Part shown: positions 17,987-26,473 of the stretch, one piece after another
Layout of the letters: every line of letters begins with the position of its first letter
Position numbering within the stretch: the stretch's first letter is position 1
Assembly (NCBI GenBank): GCA_009777995.1
Contig: WRKT01000001.1
Coordinates: forward strand, 1-64,000
Length of the DNA: 64,000 nucleotides
Origin: Treponema sp.
GTDB taxonomy: Bacteria; Spirochaetota; Spirochaetia; Treponematales; Breznakiellaceae
Reading direction: 5' to 3'
Notes under the pieces: model-generated
The model's database searches: none
The model's input: only the letters and a program-made list of their open reading frames with translations
Told to the model about the DNA's origin: nothing
Position numbers and translations under genes: made by a program

Positions 17987-18007
17987 AAAAAAAGTGACAA
18001 ATGTCAT
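17987..18007 (-). terminator. Weak hairpin with T-run after the ycaQ-like gene
   Basis: On the minus strand TGACATTTGTCA is followed by a run of seven T. The stem is only 4-5 bp, so termination is doubtful, but it lies at the expected place between the glycosylase stop and the protease gene. Confidence 0.35.
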
Positions 18008-18017
18008 TAAAAATATC

Positions 18018-19217
18018 CTAATTTGGCAAGACCAAATTTGGGCAGTCGTTAAACAACGCAAATCTTTTTAAACAGGCTGATACAGCATTATCAATCTTCT
18101 TCCCCCTCTTAATGCCCTCTTCATACCAGATGTTTTTCACTATTAAAGATTTACTCTTTCTCTCGCAAATAGCCTCAACTCGCCCGATAAAATCCTCCCC
18201 AAAAATCATTGGAAGCACGTATGCGCCATATTTCCTTTTCCCCGGGGGTGTGTAAATTTCCCAGGTATATTGAAAGCCGAAGATCGTTTCGATTAATTTT
18301 CTATCCCACATAAAAGGGTCTAAGGGAGCGATTAACTCACAGCGAGGTGCGGGTTTAAATCCGTTCAAGACTTCTTTAACCAAGTGCTCATCTTTGCTTT
18401 GATAGTAAAACCTGTCTTTTATATCCGGTTTCATACCTGTAATAGTAAGGCAGGAAACACTGCCCTCTTCAAGCAGCTCAGAGAATATCCGCTTTCGGAT
18501 ATCGATGCTTAGATCTCTGATACCAAGAAAGGCATGAGAGGGGCGATTCCTTATTAAACCCACTGCTCCTATCCTGCGCAGTACCCGCCATTTTTGATGA
18601 GTATAATCATCGGGCAGCGGCTCCGGAACATTGAGTAATTTTCCCGGAATATGCCTTTCGGTTATATCATAAAATCTGCGAGTGCCTTTTTTATGATGAA
18701 CGATCAAGTCTCCGCTTGAATACATTTGCTCTAACACAGATCGTAACATATTGCCGCCGGTACTCCAGTTGATACTGGACCACCATGCAGTACTTCCTTC
18801 CAACTCTATGTCGCTCGAGCAGATAGCGCCGGTTTCCTTTATATGGGCTCGTATTTTTTTTATATGCTTTTCTATTTCAGGGTGAGATTTAAGGTGCTCA
18901 CGCGCTGCCTCCCTAAAGCGCTCGAAATAAGGCCAGTACTCTGTAGGTATTATACTGAGCATTTTATCCGGATAATCAAACAACTTCCTGTCAGTATAAA
19001 GCAAATCTGAAAGATGCTCCTTCCTAAAATCCTTAACCCTTGATTGAAGAGTCAGCTCTGCATTTTTACCGCAAACATCAACCGGGTCAAATTGTATGCA
19101 TCCGGCCTGCTTTATATAGTCGAAGGCCCCCTGCTTGCCCTTAAATCTGTGCTCCCCAATCAAACCCTGCTTCAAAAGCAGGAAGGTGCGTGCCATGCTA
19201 TTATTTATTTTTATCAT
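18018..19217 (-). CDS. YcaQ/AlkX-like winged-helix DNA glycosylase
   Basis: 399-residue protein of the HTH_42 (formerly DUF1006) family. E. coli YcaQ opens DNA interstrand cross-links and excises alkylated bases. The catalytic QxD motif appears as Q42-F43-D44 in GCIQFDPVDV, followed by the conserved LTLQSRV. Winged-helix segments follow in the middle and C-terminal parts. Start at 19217 has AGGGA upstream; MARTF at residue 8 is an alternative. Divergently transcribed from valS with 49 bp between, which must hold both promoters. Confidence 0.85.
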   Translation of the reverse strand: MIKINNSMARTFLLLKQGLIGEHRFKGKQGAFDYIKQAGCIQFDPVDVCGKNAELTLQSRVKDFRKEHLSDLLYTDRKLFDYPDKMLSIIPTEYWPYFERFREAAREHLKSHPEIEKHIKKIRAHIKETGAICSSDIELEGSTAWWSSINWSTGGNMLRSVLEQMYSSGDLIVHHKKGTRRFYDITERHIPGKLLNVPEPLPDDYTHQKWRVLRRIGAVGLIRNRPSHAFLGIRDLSIDIRKRIFSELLEEGSVSCLTITGMKPDIKDRFYYQSKDEHLVKEVLNGFKPAPRCELIAPLDPFMWDRKLIETIFGFQYTWEIYTPPGKRKYGAYVLPMIFGEDFIGRVEAICERKSKSLIVKNIWYEEGIKRGKKIDNAVSACLKRFALFNDCPNLVLPN

Positions 19218-19227
19218 ATATTCCCTA

Positions 19228-19256
19228 TTAACAATTTTTTATTATTTTACTATATT
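19228..19256 (+). promoter_or_regulatory. valS promoter with a near-absent leader
   Basis: TTAACA (19228-19233), 17-bp spacer, TATATT (19251-19256). Only ten bases separate the -10 box from the ATG at 19267 and there is no Shine-Dalgarno sequence, so the 5' leader would be five bases or less. Confidence 0.55.
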
Positions 19257-19266
19257 TAAACTACAC

Positions 19267-21933
19267 ATGAAAGCAATAGAACTGGAAAAAGCCTACGATC
19301 CGAGGGGCTTCGAGGACAAAATTTACGCAATCTGGAAGGAATCAGGCGCCTTTAAACCCGAAAATTGCAAGCAGGGAGCTAAAGGAAAAAGCTCCGATGA
19401 GCAGTACATTCTTACCATCCCTCCGCCAAATGTTACAGGAATACTCCACCTTGGTCATGGCCTTGGAATTTCAATAATGGATACGATTATCCGCTACCAT
19501 CGTATGACAGGGAAGAGAACCCTCTGGGTGCCGGGCACCGATCATGCGGGCATTGCCACCCAGCATGTTGTGGAAGAGCAGCTAAAGGAAAAAGGCAAGA
19601 GTAAACATGATCTTGGCAGGGAAAAGTTCATCGAAGAGACCTGGAAGGTGAAAAATGAGCATCACTCTATAATATCCAAGCAAATTGCCCGAGTCGGTGC
19701 AAGCGTTGACTGGGACAGGGAGAGATTCACCCTGGATGAGGGCCTTAGCAGAGCTGTGCGCGATGTCTTTGTCACCCTTTATGAGCGGGACCTACTATAT
19801 AAAGGTAATTATCTTGTGAACTGGTGCTGTACCTGCGGCACGGCCCTTTCCGATGATGAAGTTGAGCATGAGGATACCCGGGGGAAAATGTATAAACTCC
19901 GTTATCCGATTTTCGGGGAAGAAGGAAACTTTGTGGAGCTTGCTACTACAAGGCCCGAAACCATACTTGGCGACACTGCCATTGCCGTACATCCGGAAGA
20001 CGAGCGTTATACCGGCCTCATCGGAAAGACAGTGATTCTCCCCCTCGCAAATCGTAAGATTCCCGTTGTGGCAGATACTTACGTGAGTAAGGACTTTGGA
20101 ACCGGGGTTGTGAAAATAACCCCTGCCCATGATCCGAACGACAGGGAGCTTGCCCTGCGTCATTCCCTCCCTGAAATTAATATCCTAACCCCCCAAGGTC
20201 TTTTAAATGATGAAGTCCCGGAAAAATACCGGGGCCTTAACGTGAAAAAGGCAAGGGAAGCAGTGCTTAATGACCTTAAAACAGGAGATTTTTACATCGA
20301 TGAAGAAGACATAACACATGCAATAGGCCACTGCTATCGCTGCCATTCAATAATCGAGCCCTTCTTATCGGAGCAGTGGTTTGTAAGAATGAAACCCCTT
20401 GCCGAGAAGGCCCTTGGTGCGTGGAGAAGGGGCGAAATCATCTTCTATCCAAGACGCTGGGAAAATACTTATAGGCATTGGATGGAAAACATACGCGACT
20501 GGTGCATAAGCCGCCAGCTCTGGTGGGGGCATAGAATCCCGGTCTGGTATTGCAGTGACTGCGGTAAAATGTCCGCTTCAAGAGTAGACTTAAACAAATG
20601 TATCCACTGTGAATCGAAGAACATCGAGCAGGACCCGGACGTGCTTGATACCTGGTTTTCAAGCTGGCTATGGCCGTTCAGTGTGATGGGCTGGGAGAAT
20701 TCAGACTGCGATACCGAAGATTTTAAGAATTATTATCCTACAACCGTTCTTATTACCGGCTATGACATCATATTCTTCTGGGTTGCAAGGATGATAATGG
20801 CAGGCTTAGAGTTTACCGGAAAGGCCCCCTTTAGGGATGTGTATATCACCCAATTAATTCGGGATAAGAAGGGTCAAAAGATGAGCAAGAGTAAGGGCAA
20901 CGGCTTTGACCCGATGGAAGTTGTAGACGAATACGGAGCAGATGCCCTAAAGTTCACCCTTTGCTACCTCTGCGCACAGGGCCAGGACATACTCATGGAT
21001 AAGGAGAGCTTTAAGCTCGGCTCAAAGTTTGCAAATAAGGTCTGGAATGCAAGCCGTTATATACTTATGAACCTTGAAGGGCGCACACTTATAGAAAACC
21101 CGGAGCTTCTCCCCGTAGATAAGTGGATATACTCACGTCTTAATACCAGTGCCCGCCTTATGGAAGAGGCCTTCCTTTCCTACCGCTTTAATGATGCCGC
21201 CCATACTGCGCACGAGTATTTCTGGAACGATTTCTGTGATTGGTATGTAGAGGCCACGAAACTTTCGATTAAAGACGGTTCAGAAGGCGAAAAGGACAGG
21301 GCGACCTCTGTCCTCCTTGATGTGCTTGCCCTCTCTCTTCGCCTCCTTCACCCCATGCTTTCCTTTGTAACCGAGGAGATTTACTCAAAGCTCCCCAATA
21401 CAAGCGAGCTGCTGATGAGTGCCGCCTATCCTGCATACGATGTGAAACATTATTCAGAGGATGCCGAGCAAGACTTCGGCTTTTTACAAGAGCTTGTACG
21501 GCAGATTCGCACCCTAAGAAGCGAATGCACGATCTCGCCCGATAAAAAGATAAAGGTTCTAATTTCAAATACCCAAAAGGGAGGTTTCCTTAATGATAAT
21601 GCCCCTCTCTTAAAGCTCCTTGCAGGAATAGGAGAGCTGGAAATCACAGAAAGCAGGGAAGGAAAACCTGCCGGCTCAATTGCCCTAGCGGGAACAGGGT
21701 TTGAGGCCTTTGTATTTATTGCAGACATCGTAGATTTAAAGCAATTAAAGGGAAAATTCGAGAAGGAGCTGGAAAAAGACCGGAATTATGCAAAGGCATT
21801 ATCAGCAAAACTGGCAAATGAAGATTTTGTTAAGAATGCACCGCCTGAACTAGTGGAAGGTGAGAGAATTAAGCTTGATGCGAGTTTGAAAAGAACCGAA
21901 AAGTTAGTATCTTATATTAAGGACATGGTCTAA
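19267..21933 (+). CDS. valS: Valyl-tRNA synthetase
   Basis: Class I aminoacyl-tRNA synthetase of about 888 residues charging tRNA-Val. HIGH-type motif HLGH at residues 61-64 after PPPNVTGIL, KMSKS at 538-542, the editing domain with FVELATTRPETILGDTAIAV, and the C-terminal arm with a coiled coil (LKQLKGKFEKELEKDRNYAKAL). I start at ATG 19267 (MKAIELEKAYDP), which matches family N-termini; upstream in-frame codons run back over the divergent ycaQ start and are not credible. Its stop overlaps the next ATG (TAATG). No SD is visible; see the promoter entry. Confidence 0.97.
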   Translation: MKAIELEKAYDPRGFEDKIYAIWKESGAFKPENCKQGAKGKSSDEQYILTIPPPNVTGILHLGHGLGISIMDTIIRYHRMTGKRTLWVPGTDHAGIATQHVVEEQLKEKGKSKHDLGREKFIEETWKVKNEHHSIISKQIARVGASVDWDRERFTLDEGLSRAVRDVFVTLYERDLLYKGNYLVNWCCTCGTALSDDEVEHEDTRGKMYKLRYPIFGEEGNFVELATTRPETILGDTAIAVHPEDERYTGLIGKTVILPLANRKIPVVADTYVSKDFGTGVVKITPAHDPNDRELALRHSLPEINILTPQGLLNDEVPEKYRGLNVKKAREAVLNDLKTGDFYIDEEDITHAIGHCYRCHSIIEPFLSEQWFVRMKPLAEKALGAWRRGEIIFYPRRWENTYRHWMENIRDWCISRQLWWGHRIPVWYCSDCGKMSASRVDLNKCIHCESKNIEQDPDVLDTWFSSWLWPFSVMGWENSDCDTEDFKNYYPTTVLITGYDIIFFWVARMIMAGLEFTGKAPFRDVYITQLIRDKKGQKMSKSKGNGFDPMEVVDEYGADALKFTLCYLCAQGQDILMDKESFKLGSKFANKVWNASRYILMNLEGRTLIENPELLPVDKWIYSRLNTSARLMEEAFLSYRFNDAAHTAHEYFWNDFCDWYVEATKLSIKDGSEGEKDRATSVLLDVLALSLRLLHPMLSFVTEEIYSKLPNTSELLMSAAYPAYDVKHYSEDAEQDFGFLQELVRQIRTLRSECTISPDKKIKVLISNTQKGGFLNDNAPLLKLLAGIGELEITESREGKPAGSIALAGTGFEAFVFIADIVDLKQLKGKFEKELEKDRNYAKALSAKLANEDFVKNAPPELVEGERIKLDASLKRTEKLVSYIKDMV

Positions 21934-22517
21934 TGAAAGGAAAAATGTCTGAGGAGGAGATGCTCCTCCTTAAAAGTACATTTTTGGCCCCCTATATACA
22001 GCTTGCCACTGCACTAATAGGAAAAACCAGGGAAGGCGGGGGAAATATGTTCCGCCATCAACTGGATACAATGGCCACCCTGATTGACTATGGATATATT
22101 GATTCGGTTCTTCTAAAGGCTTCCATAGTCCATGATCTTTTCGAGGATGTGCCTGATTTTAGCCGAAATCTGCTCCTCGATATCGATTTTGAGAGTCCGG
22201 CAGTCTATGACCTTGTGCTTGAAGTGACCCGCCACAGTATGGAACCAAAACCTGAGTTTTTAAGGAGAATTCTCGAAAAAGGCTCGGAAAAAGCCAAGAT
22301 CCTAAAGGTGGCAGACCGAATTTCCAATATGATTTCCCTCGGCTTTGTTGTACAGACAGAGTTCATACAGCGTTATATTGAAGAAACAGAGCGTTATATT
22401 TTCCCCATTGCAAAGGAAGTTGACAATGTAATGCTCGCTGAACTGGTTTCTCTAACGGATTCAAGGCGCACTTACCTCTCCGCAATTGTCCCATCTAAGC
22501 CGGGGGTATTTGAATAA
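21933..22517 (+). CDS. Small HD-domain protein resembling (p)ppGpp hydrolases (SAH/Mesh1-like)
   Basis: 194 residues. The residue pattern is that of the SpoT/Mesh1 hydrolase domain: H42 in FRHQLD, H67-D68 with E71-D72 in VHDLFEDV, and D128 in LKVADRISNM. The whole protein is about the length of stand-alone alarmone hydrolases and has no synthetase or TGS/ACT domain. I infer that it hydrolyses ppGpp or another 3'-pyrophosphorylated nucleotide; other HD phosphohydrolase activity is not excluded. It starts on the last base of valS (TAATG), so its expression follows that of the tRNA synthetase. Confidence 0.72.
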   Translation: MKGKMSEEEMLLLKSTFLAPYIQLATALIGKTREGGGNMFRHQLDTMATLIDYGYIDSVLLKASIVHDLFEDVPDFSRNLLLDIDFESPAVYDLVLEVTRHSMEPKPEFLRRILEKGSEKAKILKVADRISNMISLGFVVQTEFIQRYIEETERYIFPIAKEVDNVMLAELVSLTDSRRTYLSAIVPSKPGVFE

Positions 22518-22537
22518 TTTAACTTATAGTGTATAAT
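22510..22537 (+). promoter_or_regulatory. Promoter of a predicted leaderless mRNA (coiled-coil gene)
   Basis: TTGAAT (22510-22515), 16-bp spacer, consensus TATAAT (22532-22537), then six bases and ATG 22544. Transcription would begin at or within a base or two of the start codon. The promoter overlaps the end of the HD gene. Confidence 0.65.
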
Positions 22538-22543
22538 ATCCCC

Positions 22544-23650
22544 ATGGACGAGAGAAGAAATACCATTAAAGAATTAGAAGAAAAAAAGCGGACTCTGGCA
22601 GAAACTCGTAACAACCTTTTCCGGCAGCTTGGGGAGACTTTGCTTCAGAGGATAGGAGACGGAGAGTATTTTACCAAGGAAGCAGACGATAGGGCCGGGG
22701 TAATCCTGACCGAGTATCGCAAACACTTGAGTGAAATTTCAGAATCCGTCGAAATCATCAAGACCCTCGAAATTGATGGTCAGAGGTTTAAGACCCTTGA
22801 TGATGAAATTGCCCTAAAAGAGACCGAAAAGTTTCAGGTAACGGGGGAGCTTGAGGAAATCTTTGTTCGCCTCGGGAAGGCAATGCTCGCAAATCCCGAT
22901 TTTGAAGAGCTCGCAGAGCCCTTCAGCGCACAGGAAGAGGGCCTTCTTGCGAAGATAGAGGAGCAGGAGAGGAAACTCGAGGACCTTGAAGAAAGGGAAG
23001 GGGGCATTTTTGCCTGGCTCGGCAAAAATGCCCAGATGGCGGTGTCTAAAACACTTCTTTCAAAGTACCGCTCAAATCTAAAGCGCCTGCATCATAGTGC
23101 GGGAGAGAAGCTCCTTTCGTCGGGCCAATGTGAAACTCTTGACGGGGAAGCAGCTGAAACGGCCCATAGGCTGAACGGCAGTTTATCATCCCTTACTGCT
23201 GACCTTTCGATACTTAAGGGAGAGAGGCGAAAAATCGCCGAGTCCTTCGGCTCCGATGGGACTCCCACCCGCCGCATACAGAGGCTTGAAAAACATATAA
23301 CCCATGTCAAGGGAGAGTTCCCTGACATACATCTTCGCCTTGGCTCGCTTACCGATGAGGAAGGCGGGAAGGAGCAATTCTCGTCTCTTCTAAAGAAAGA
23401 AGATAATTCTATCTTCGAGAATGCCGATCAGATTAAATCCCAGATAGCTGACGTGGATGTAGAAATCGGTAAGGTTAAGGCTGCCATCAATATAGATAGG
23501 GAAAAAGCTGAAATCGAAAAAATAAAGAAGTCAATACAGAATCAAAGGCAAAAGATAATAACTGCCGAGTCTGCAATATCCGAGCATGAAAAACAGATTA
23601 ATGAATGTGTGGATCGAATATCAGAATTGGAATTACAGCTCAAAGCATAA
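22544..23650 (+). CDS. Coiled-coil protein of unknown function
   Basis: About 368 residues, almost entirely charged helix: heptad-rich stretches at roughly 1-80, 110-150 and 290-368 (for example RKLEDLEEREGG and the C-terminal ISEHEKQINECVDRISELELQLKA). A short glycine-rich segment GIFAWLGKNAQMAVSKTLLSKYR interrupts them. No membrane segment or enzyme motif. I choose ATG 22544 over GTG 22529, because the latter would lie upstream of the -10 box and is not transcribed by the promoter at 22510-22537. It ends 22 bp before parE. I do not recognise the family; a structural or cytoskeletal role is possible. Confidence 0.75.
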   Translation: MDERRNTIKELEEKKRTLAETRNNLFRQLGETLLQRIGDGEYFTKEADDRAGVILTEYRKHLSEISESVEIIKTLEIDGQRFKTLDDEIALKETEKFQVTGELEEIFVRLGKAMLANPDFEELAEPFSAQEEGLLAKIEEQERKLEDLEEREGGIFAWLGKNAQMAVSKTLLSKYRSNLKRLHHSAGEKLLSSGQCETLDGEAAETAHRLNGSLSSLTADLSILKGERRKIAESFGSDGTPTRRIQRLEKHITHVKGEFPDIHLRLGSLTDEEGGKEQFSSLLKKEDNSIFENADQIKSQIADVDVEIGKVKAAINIDREKAEIEKIKKSIQNQRQKIITAESAISEHEKQINECVDRISELELQLKA

Positions 23651-23672
23651 AGGAGAGATTTAAGTTTAGTTT

Positions 23673-25547
23673 ATGAGGGGAAAAACTAAAGCAGAGCTTC
23701 CAAAAGCACCAAAAGCAAAAGAAGCTTATGATGAATCAAAAATAAAAACTCTATCATCTTTAGAGCATATACGTCTTCGCACGGGAATGTATATTGGCAG
23801 ACTCGGAGATGGTTCGAATCCGGATGACGGTATTTATGTGCTTCTAAAAGAAGTTATTGATAACGGCATTGATGAATTTATCATGGGTAACGGTAAACAT
23901 ATTGAAGTTGTCATAAAGGATGGCACTGCCAAGATCAGGGATTATGGCAGGGGTATTCCTCTGGGCAAACTCGTAGAATGTGTGTCGATTATTAATACAG
24001 GTGCAAAGTATAATGATGATGTTTTCCAATTCTCCGTGGGACTAAACGGGGTTGGAACAAAGGCAGTTAATGCCCTCTCTTCCTATTTTAGAGTTGTGTC
24101 AATAAGGGATGGGGTTTTTGCCGAGGCCATCTTCGAGAGGGGGGTCTTAAAAACCGAACGCAAGGCCCGTATCAAGGATAATCCGAAGGAAAAATCCAAG
24201 GCAGGTGCGCAAAAGAATGGTACATACGTGGAGTTTACTCCGGATAAAGAAATCTTCGGTAATTACGATTTTAACCATGAGTTCGTAGAAAAAAGGATTC
24301 AGAACTACGCATACCTCAATACCGGTCTTACCCTATCGTATAACGGTAAGCCCTTTGTTTCAAAGAGAGGCCTTTATGATCTCCTTGGTGAAGAATGCGG
24401 AGATGCAGGTCTATATCCGCTGGGTTATTATAAGGGGAATCATATAGAGTTTGCCTTTACTCACACAAATAATTACGGGGAGATTTACTTCTCTTTTGTG
24501 AACGGGCAGTTTACAGGGGACGGGGGCTCTCATCTTTCTGCATTCAAGGAAGGTTTTCTTAAAGGCATACAGACCTTTTTTAAGAAGGATTACCGCAGCG
24601 AGGATATCAGAGAAGGTACAATCGCAGCAGTTGCGGTAAAGTTAAAAAACCCGATTTTTGAAAGCCAGACTAAAAATAAGCTAGGTAATACAGATATCCG
24701 AAGCTGGATTGTGCAGGAAGTAAAGGACGCAACAGAGGACTGGCTTCATAAAAACTCTGCCGCCGCAAAAAAACTCGAGCAGAAGATTCTTGCAAACGAA
24801 TCACTAAGGACTGAATTAAACCAGGTTAAAAAAGAGGCTAGAGAAGCTGCAAAGAAGATCGCCCTTAATATCCCAAAGTTAAAAGACTGTAAGTATCACC
24901 TTGAAGACGGAAAGCAGGGGGAAGAGTCTACCATCTTTATAACCGAAGGGGATTCTGCTTCAGGCTCAATGGTGTCAAGCAGGGATGTTATGACCCAGGC
25001 CATCTTCGGCCTTAGGGGTAAGGTTGAAAATGTTTACGGGAAAAAACGCGTTGCAATTTATAAGAACGAGCAGCTCTACAATATGATGATGGCCCTTGGA
25101 ATAGAAAATGATGTATCGGGCCTCCGTTATGCCCGAATAGTTCTTGCAACCGATGCAGACTTTGACGGCTTTCATATTAGGAATCTGCTTCTTACATTTT
25201 TTCTTTCATACTTTGAAGAGCTTGTAACAGGAGGGAGGGTCTTTATCCTTGAAACTCCTCTGTTTAGGGTGCGAAATAAAAAAGAAACCCGTTATTGTTA
25301 TAATGTTACCGAAAGGGATGAGGCAGTATCCGCACTTGGGAGCCCGGCAGAAATTACGCGCTTTAAGGGACTCGGGGAAATTAACCCGAAAGAGTTCGGG
25401 CAGTTCATTGGTAAGGATATGCGCCTAGTGCCTGTTTCGGTAAATACTTTGAAGCAGGTACCCCAGGTACTAAACTTCTATATGGGCAAGAATACCCCTG
25501 AACGCCGTGAATATATAATGAAGAACCTTATTGAAGACGTAAGTTAA
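23673..25547 (+). CDS. parE: DNA topoisomerase IV subunit B (ParE-like)
   Basis: 624-residue ATPase subunit of a type IIA topoisomerase. GHKL ATP site: EVIDNGIDEF and the DYGRGIP glycine motif. TOPRIM: E425 in TEGDSASGS and D494/D496 in DADFDG. The wording LRTGMYIGRLGDGSNPDDGIYVLLKEV resembles the ParE version found in Bacteroidetes and some spirochaetes rather than E. coli ParE. The length fits ParE (shorter than GyrB, no 170-residue insert). Its partner parC lies 0.9 kb downstream, separated by the oppositely oriented pdxY, whose stop overlaps this stop by 4 bp. Confidence 0.9.
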   Translation: MRGKTKAELPKAPKAKEAYDESKIKTLSSLEHIRLRTGMYIGRLGDGSNPDDGIYVLLKEVIDNGIDEFIMGNGKHIEVVIKDGTAKIRDYGRGIPLGKLVECVSIINTGAKYNDDVFQFSVGLNGVGTKAVNALSSYFRVVSIRDGVFAEAIFERGVLKTERKARIKDNPKEKSKAGAQKNGTYVEFTPDKEIFGNYDFNHEFVEKRIQNYAYLNTGLTLSYNGKPFVSKRGLYDLLGEECGDAGLYPLGYYKGNHIEFAFTHTNNYGEIYFSFVNGQFTGDGGSHLSAFKEGFLKGIQTFFKKDYRSEDIREGTIAAVAVKLKNPIFESQTKNKLGNTDIRSWIVQEVKDATEDWLHKNSAAAKKLEQKILANESLRTELNQVKKEAREAAKKIALNIPKLKDCKYHLEDGKQGEESTIFITEGDSASGSMVSSRDVMTQAIFGLRGKVENVYGKKRVAIYKNEQLYNMMMALGIENDVSGLRYARIVLATDADFDGFHIRNLLLTFFLSYFEELVTGGRVFILETPLFRVRNKKETRYCYNVTERDEAVSALGSPAEITRFKGLGEINPKEFGQFIGKDMRLVPVSVNTLKQVPQVLNFYMGKNTPERREYIMKNLIEDVS

Positions 25548-26410
25548 AGCTTCTTTGCTTCAAAATAATTGGTCGGGCTGTCAAGCTCTTTCTGAGATGC
25601 GATAATTTTCAGCTCCATTAATTTTGGCTTTTCTTCAAGAGAATTAAAGGCCTGCCAGCTTTTTTCAAGGATTCCGAAGACCGATGCGGCACAAAGCTCT
25701 AAGGTCCTTTTTATGTCTCCTGTTTCAAGATATCTTGAAAGAAATATCGAAGTTGTTATATCGCCCGAGCCTGCCATGGTACCAATTGGGAGTTCAGGTG
25801 TCGTAATTGAGTAGACATTACCCCTGTCTGAGGCAATCATGCCAATATTCTTCCCATCGCTGCTATAGCTCGTAACAAGCACTACACCGGGCCCCTTTGA
25901 ATGAAGTATGTCAATTGCCTTTCGGGCGTTATCATTATCAATAATCTTGATATCTGTAAGAGCCTCAAGCTCAAAGCGATTCGGGGTTACAATGTCTGCC
26001 AAGGGAACAAGCTCATTCTTAAAGATCTCAGGGATATCGGGCTTTACATAAAAACCCCTGCCAATATCTCCCATCACAGGATCACAGCAGTAGAGGGCCC
26101 TTGGGGAGGCGAGTCGAACCTTCTCAACTGCCGTCCTAATTGCCTTTCCGACCCCTGCATCGCCCATATAACCTGAAAGAACGGCTTCGCAGTTCCCGAG
26201 GGCATCTCTTTCTTGGAGGCCTTCAATCAGCTCTTCTGCGAGCTCTCCGCCAAGTACCTTTCCTTTCCATGAGCCATAGCCCGTATGGTTTGAAAACTCT
26301 ACGGTATTAATTGCCCAAACCTCGCGGCCAAGCCTCTGCATCGGAAAAACAGCTGCAGTGTTTCCCGCATATCCATATACCACATGTGACTGTATCGACA
26401 AAATTGCCAT
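25544..26410 (-). CDS. pdxY: Pyridoxal/pyridoxamine kinase (PdxY-like)
   Basis: 288-residue ribokinase-fold enzyme phosphorylating pyridoxal in B6 salvage. N-terminus AILSIQSHVVYGYAGNTAAVFPMQ and NTVEFSNHTGYG are family hallmarks, followed by YCCDPVMGDIGRGFYV and the anion-hole region GTMAGSGD. In that last motif the usual GTGD reads GSGD, with the catalytic Asp kept. Start ATG 26410 has GGAAGG before it; a longer frame to 26467 crosses the promoter. It is inserted head-on between parE and parC and shares a mirror-symmetric promoter region with parC. Confidence 0.92.
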   Translation of the reverse strand: MAILSIQSHVVYGYAGNTAAVFPMQRLGREVWAINTVEFSNHTGYGSWKGKVLGGELAEELIEGLQERDALGNCEAVLSGYMGDAGVGKAIRTAVEKVRLASPRALYCCDPVMGDIGRGFYVKPDIPEIFKNELVPLADIVTPNRFELEALTDIKIIDNDNARKAIDILHSKGPGVVLVTSYSSDGKNIGMIASDRGNVYSITTPELPIGTMAGSGDITTSIFLSRYLETGDIKRTLELCAASVFGILEKSWQAFNSLEEKPKLMELKIIASQKELDSPTNYFEAKKL

Positions 26411-26428
26411 TTTCACCTTCCGTTCCCG

Positions 26429-26461
26429 ATTATATACATTTTTATTTTTTTTGTATATAAT
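26429..26461. promoter_or_regulatory. Overlapping, mirror-symmetric divergent promoters of pdxY and parC
   Basis: Perfect 10-bp inverted repeat ATTATATACA (26429-26438) / TGTATATAAT (26452-26461) with a 13-base A/T spacer. On each strand one arm supplies TATAAT as -10, while the other supplies TATACA exactly 17 bp upstream as -35. The two promoters therefore occupy the same DNA and should exclude each other. A repressor dyad is an alternative reading. Confidence 0.65.
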
Positions 26462-26473
26462 GATCAAAGTAAA

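Noticed and set aside
19135-19266. Upstream extension of valS by 44 codons
   Set aside because: It would overlap the divergent glycosylase start and its promoter; family N-terminus begins at 19267.
26411-26467. Longer pdxY start at 26467
   Set aside because: The extra 19 codons cover the divergent promoter and the ATG at 26410 has a good SD.
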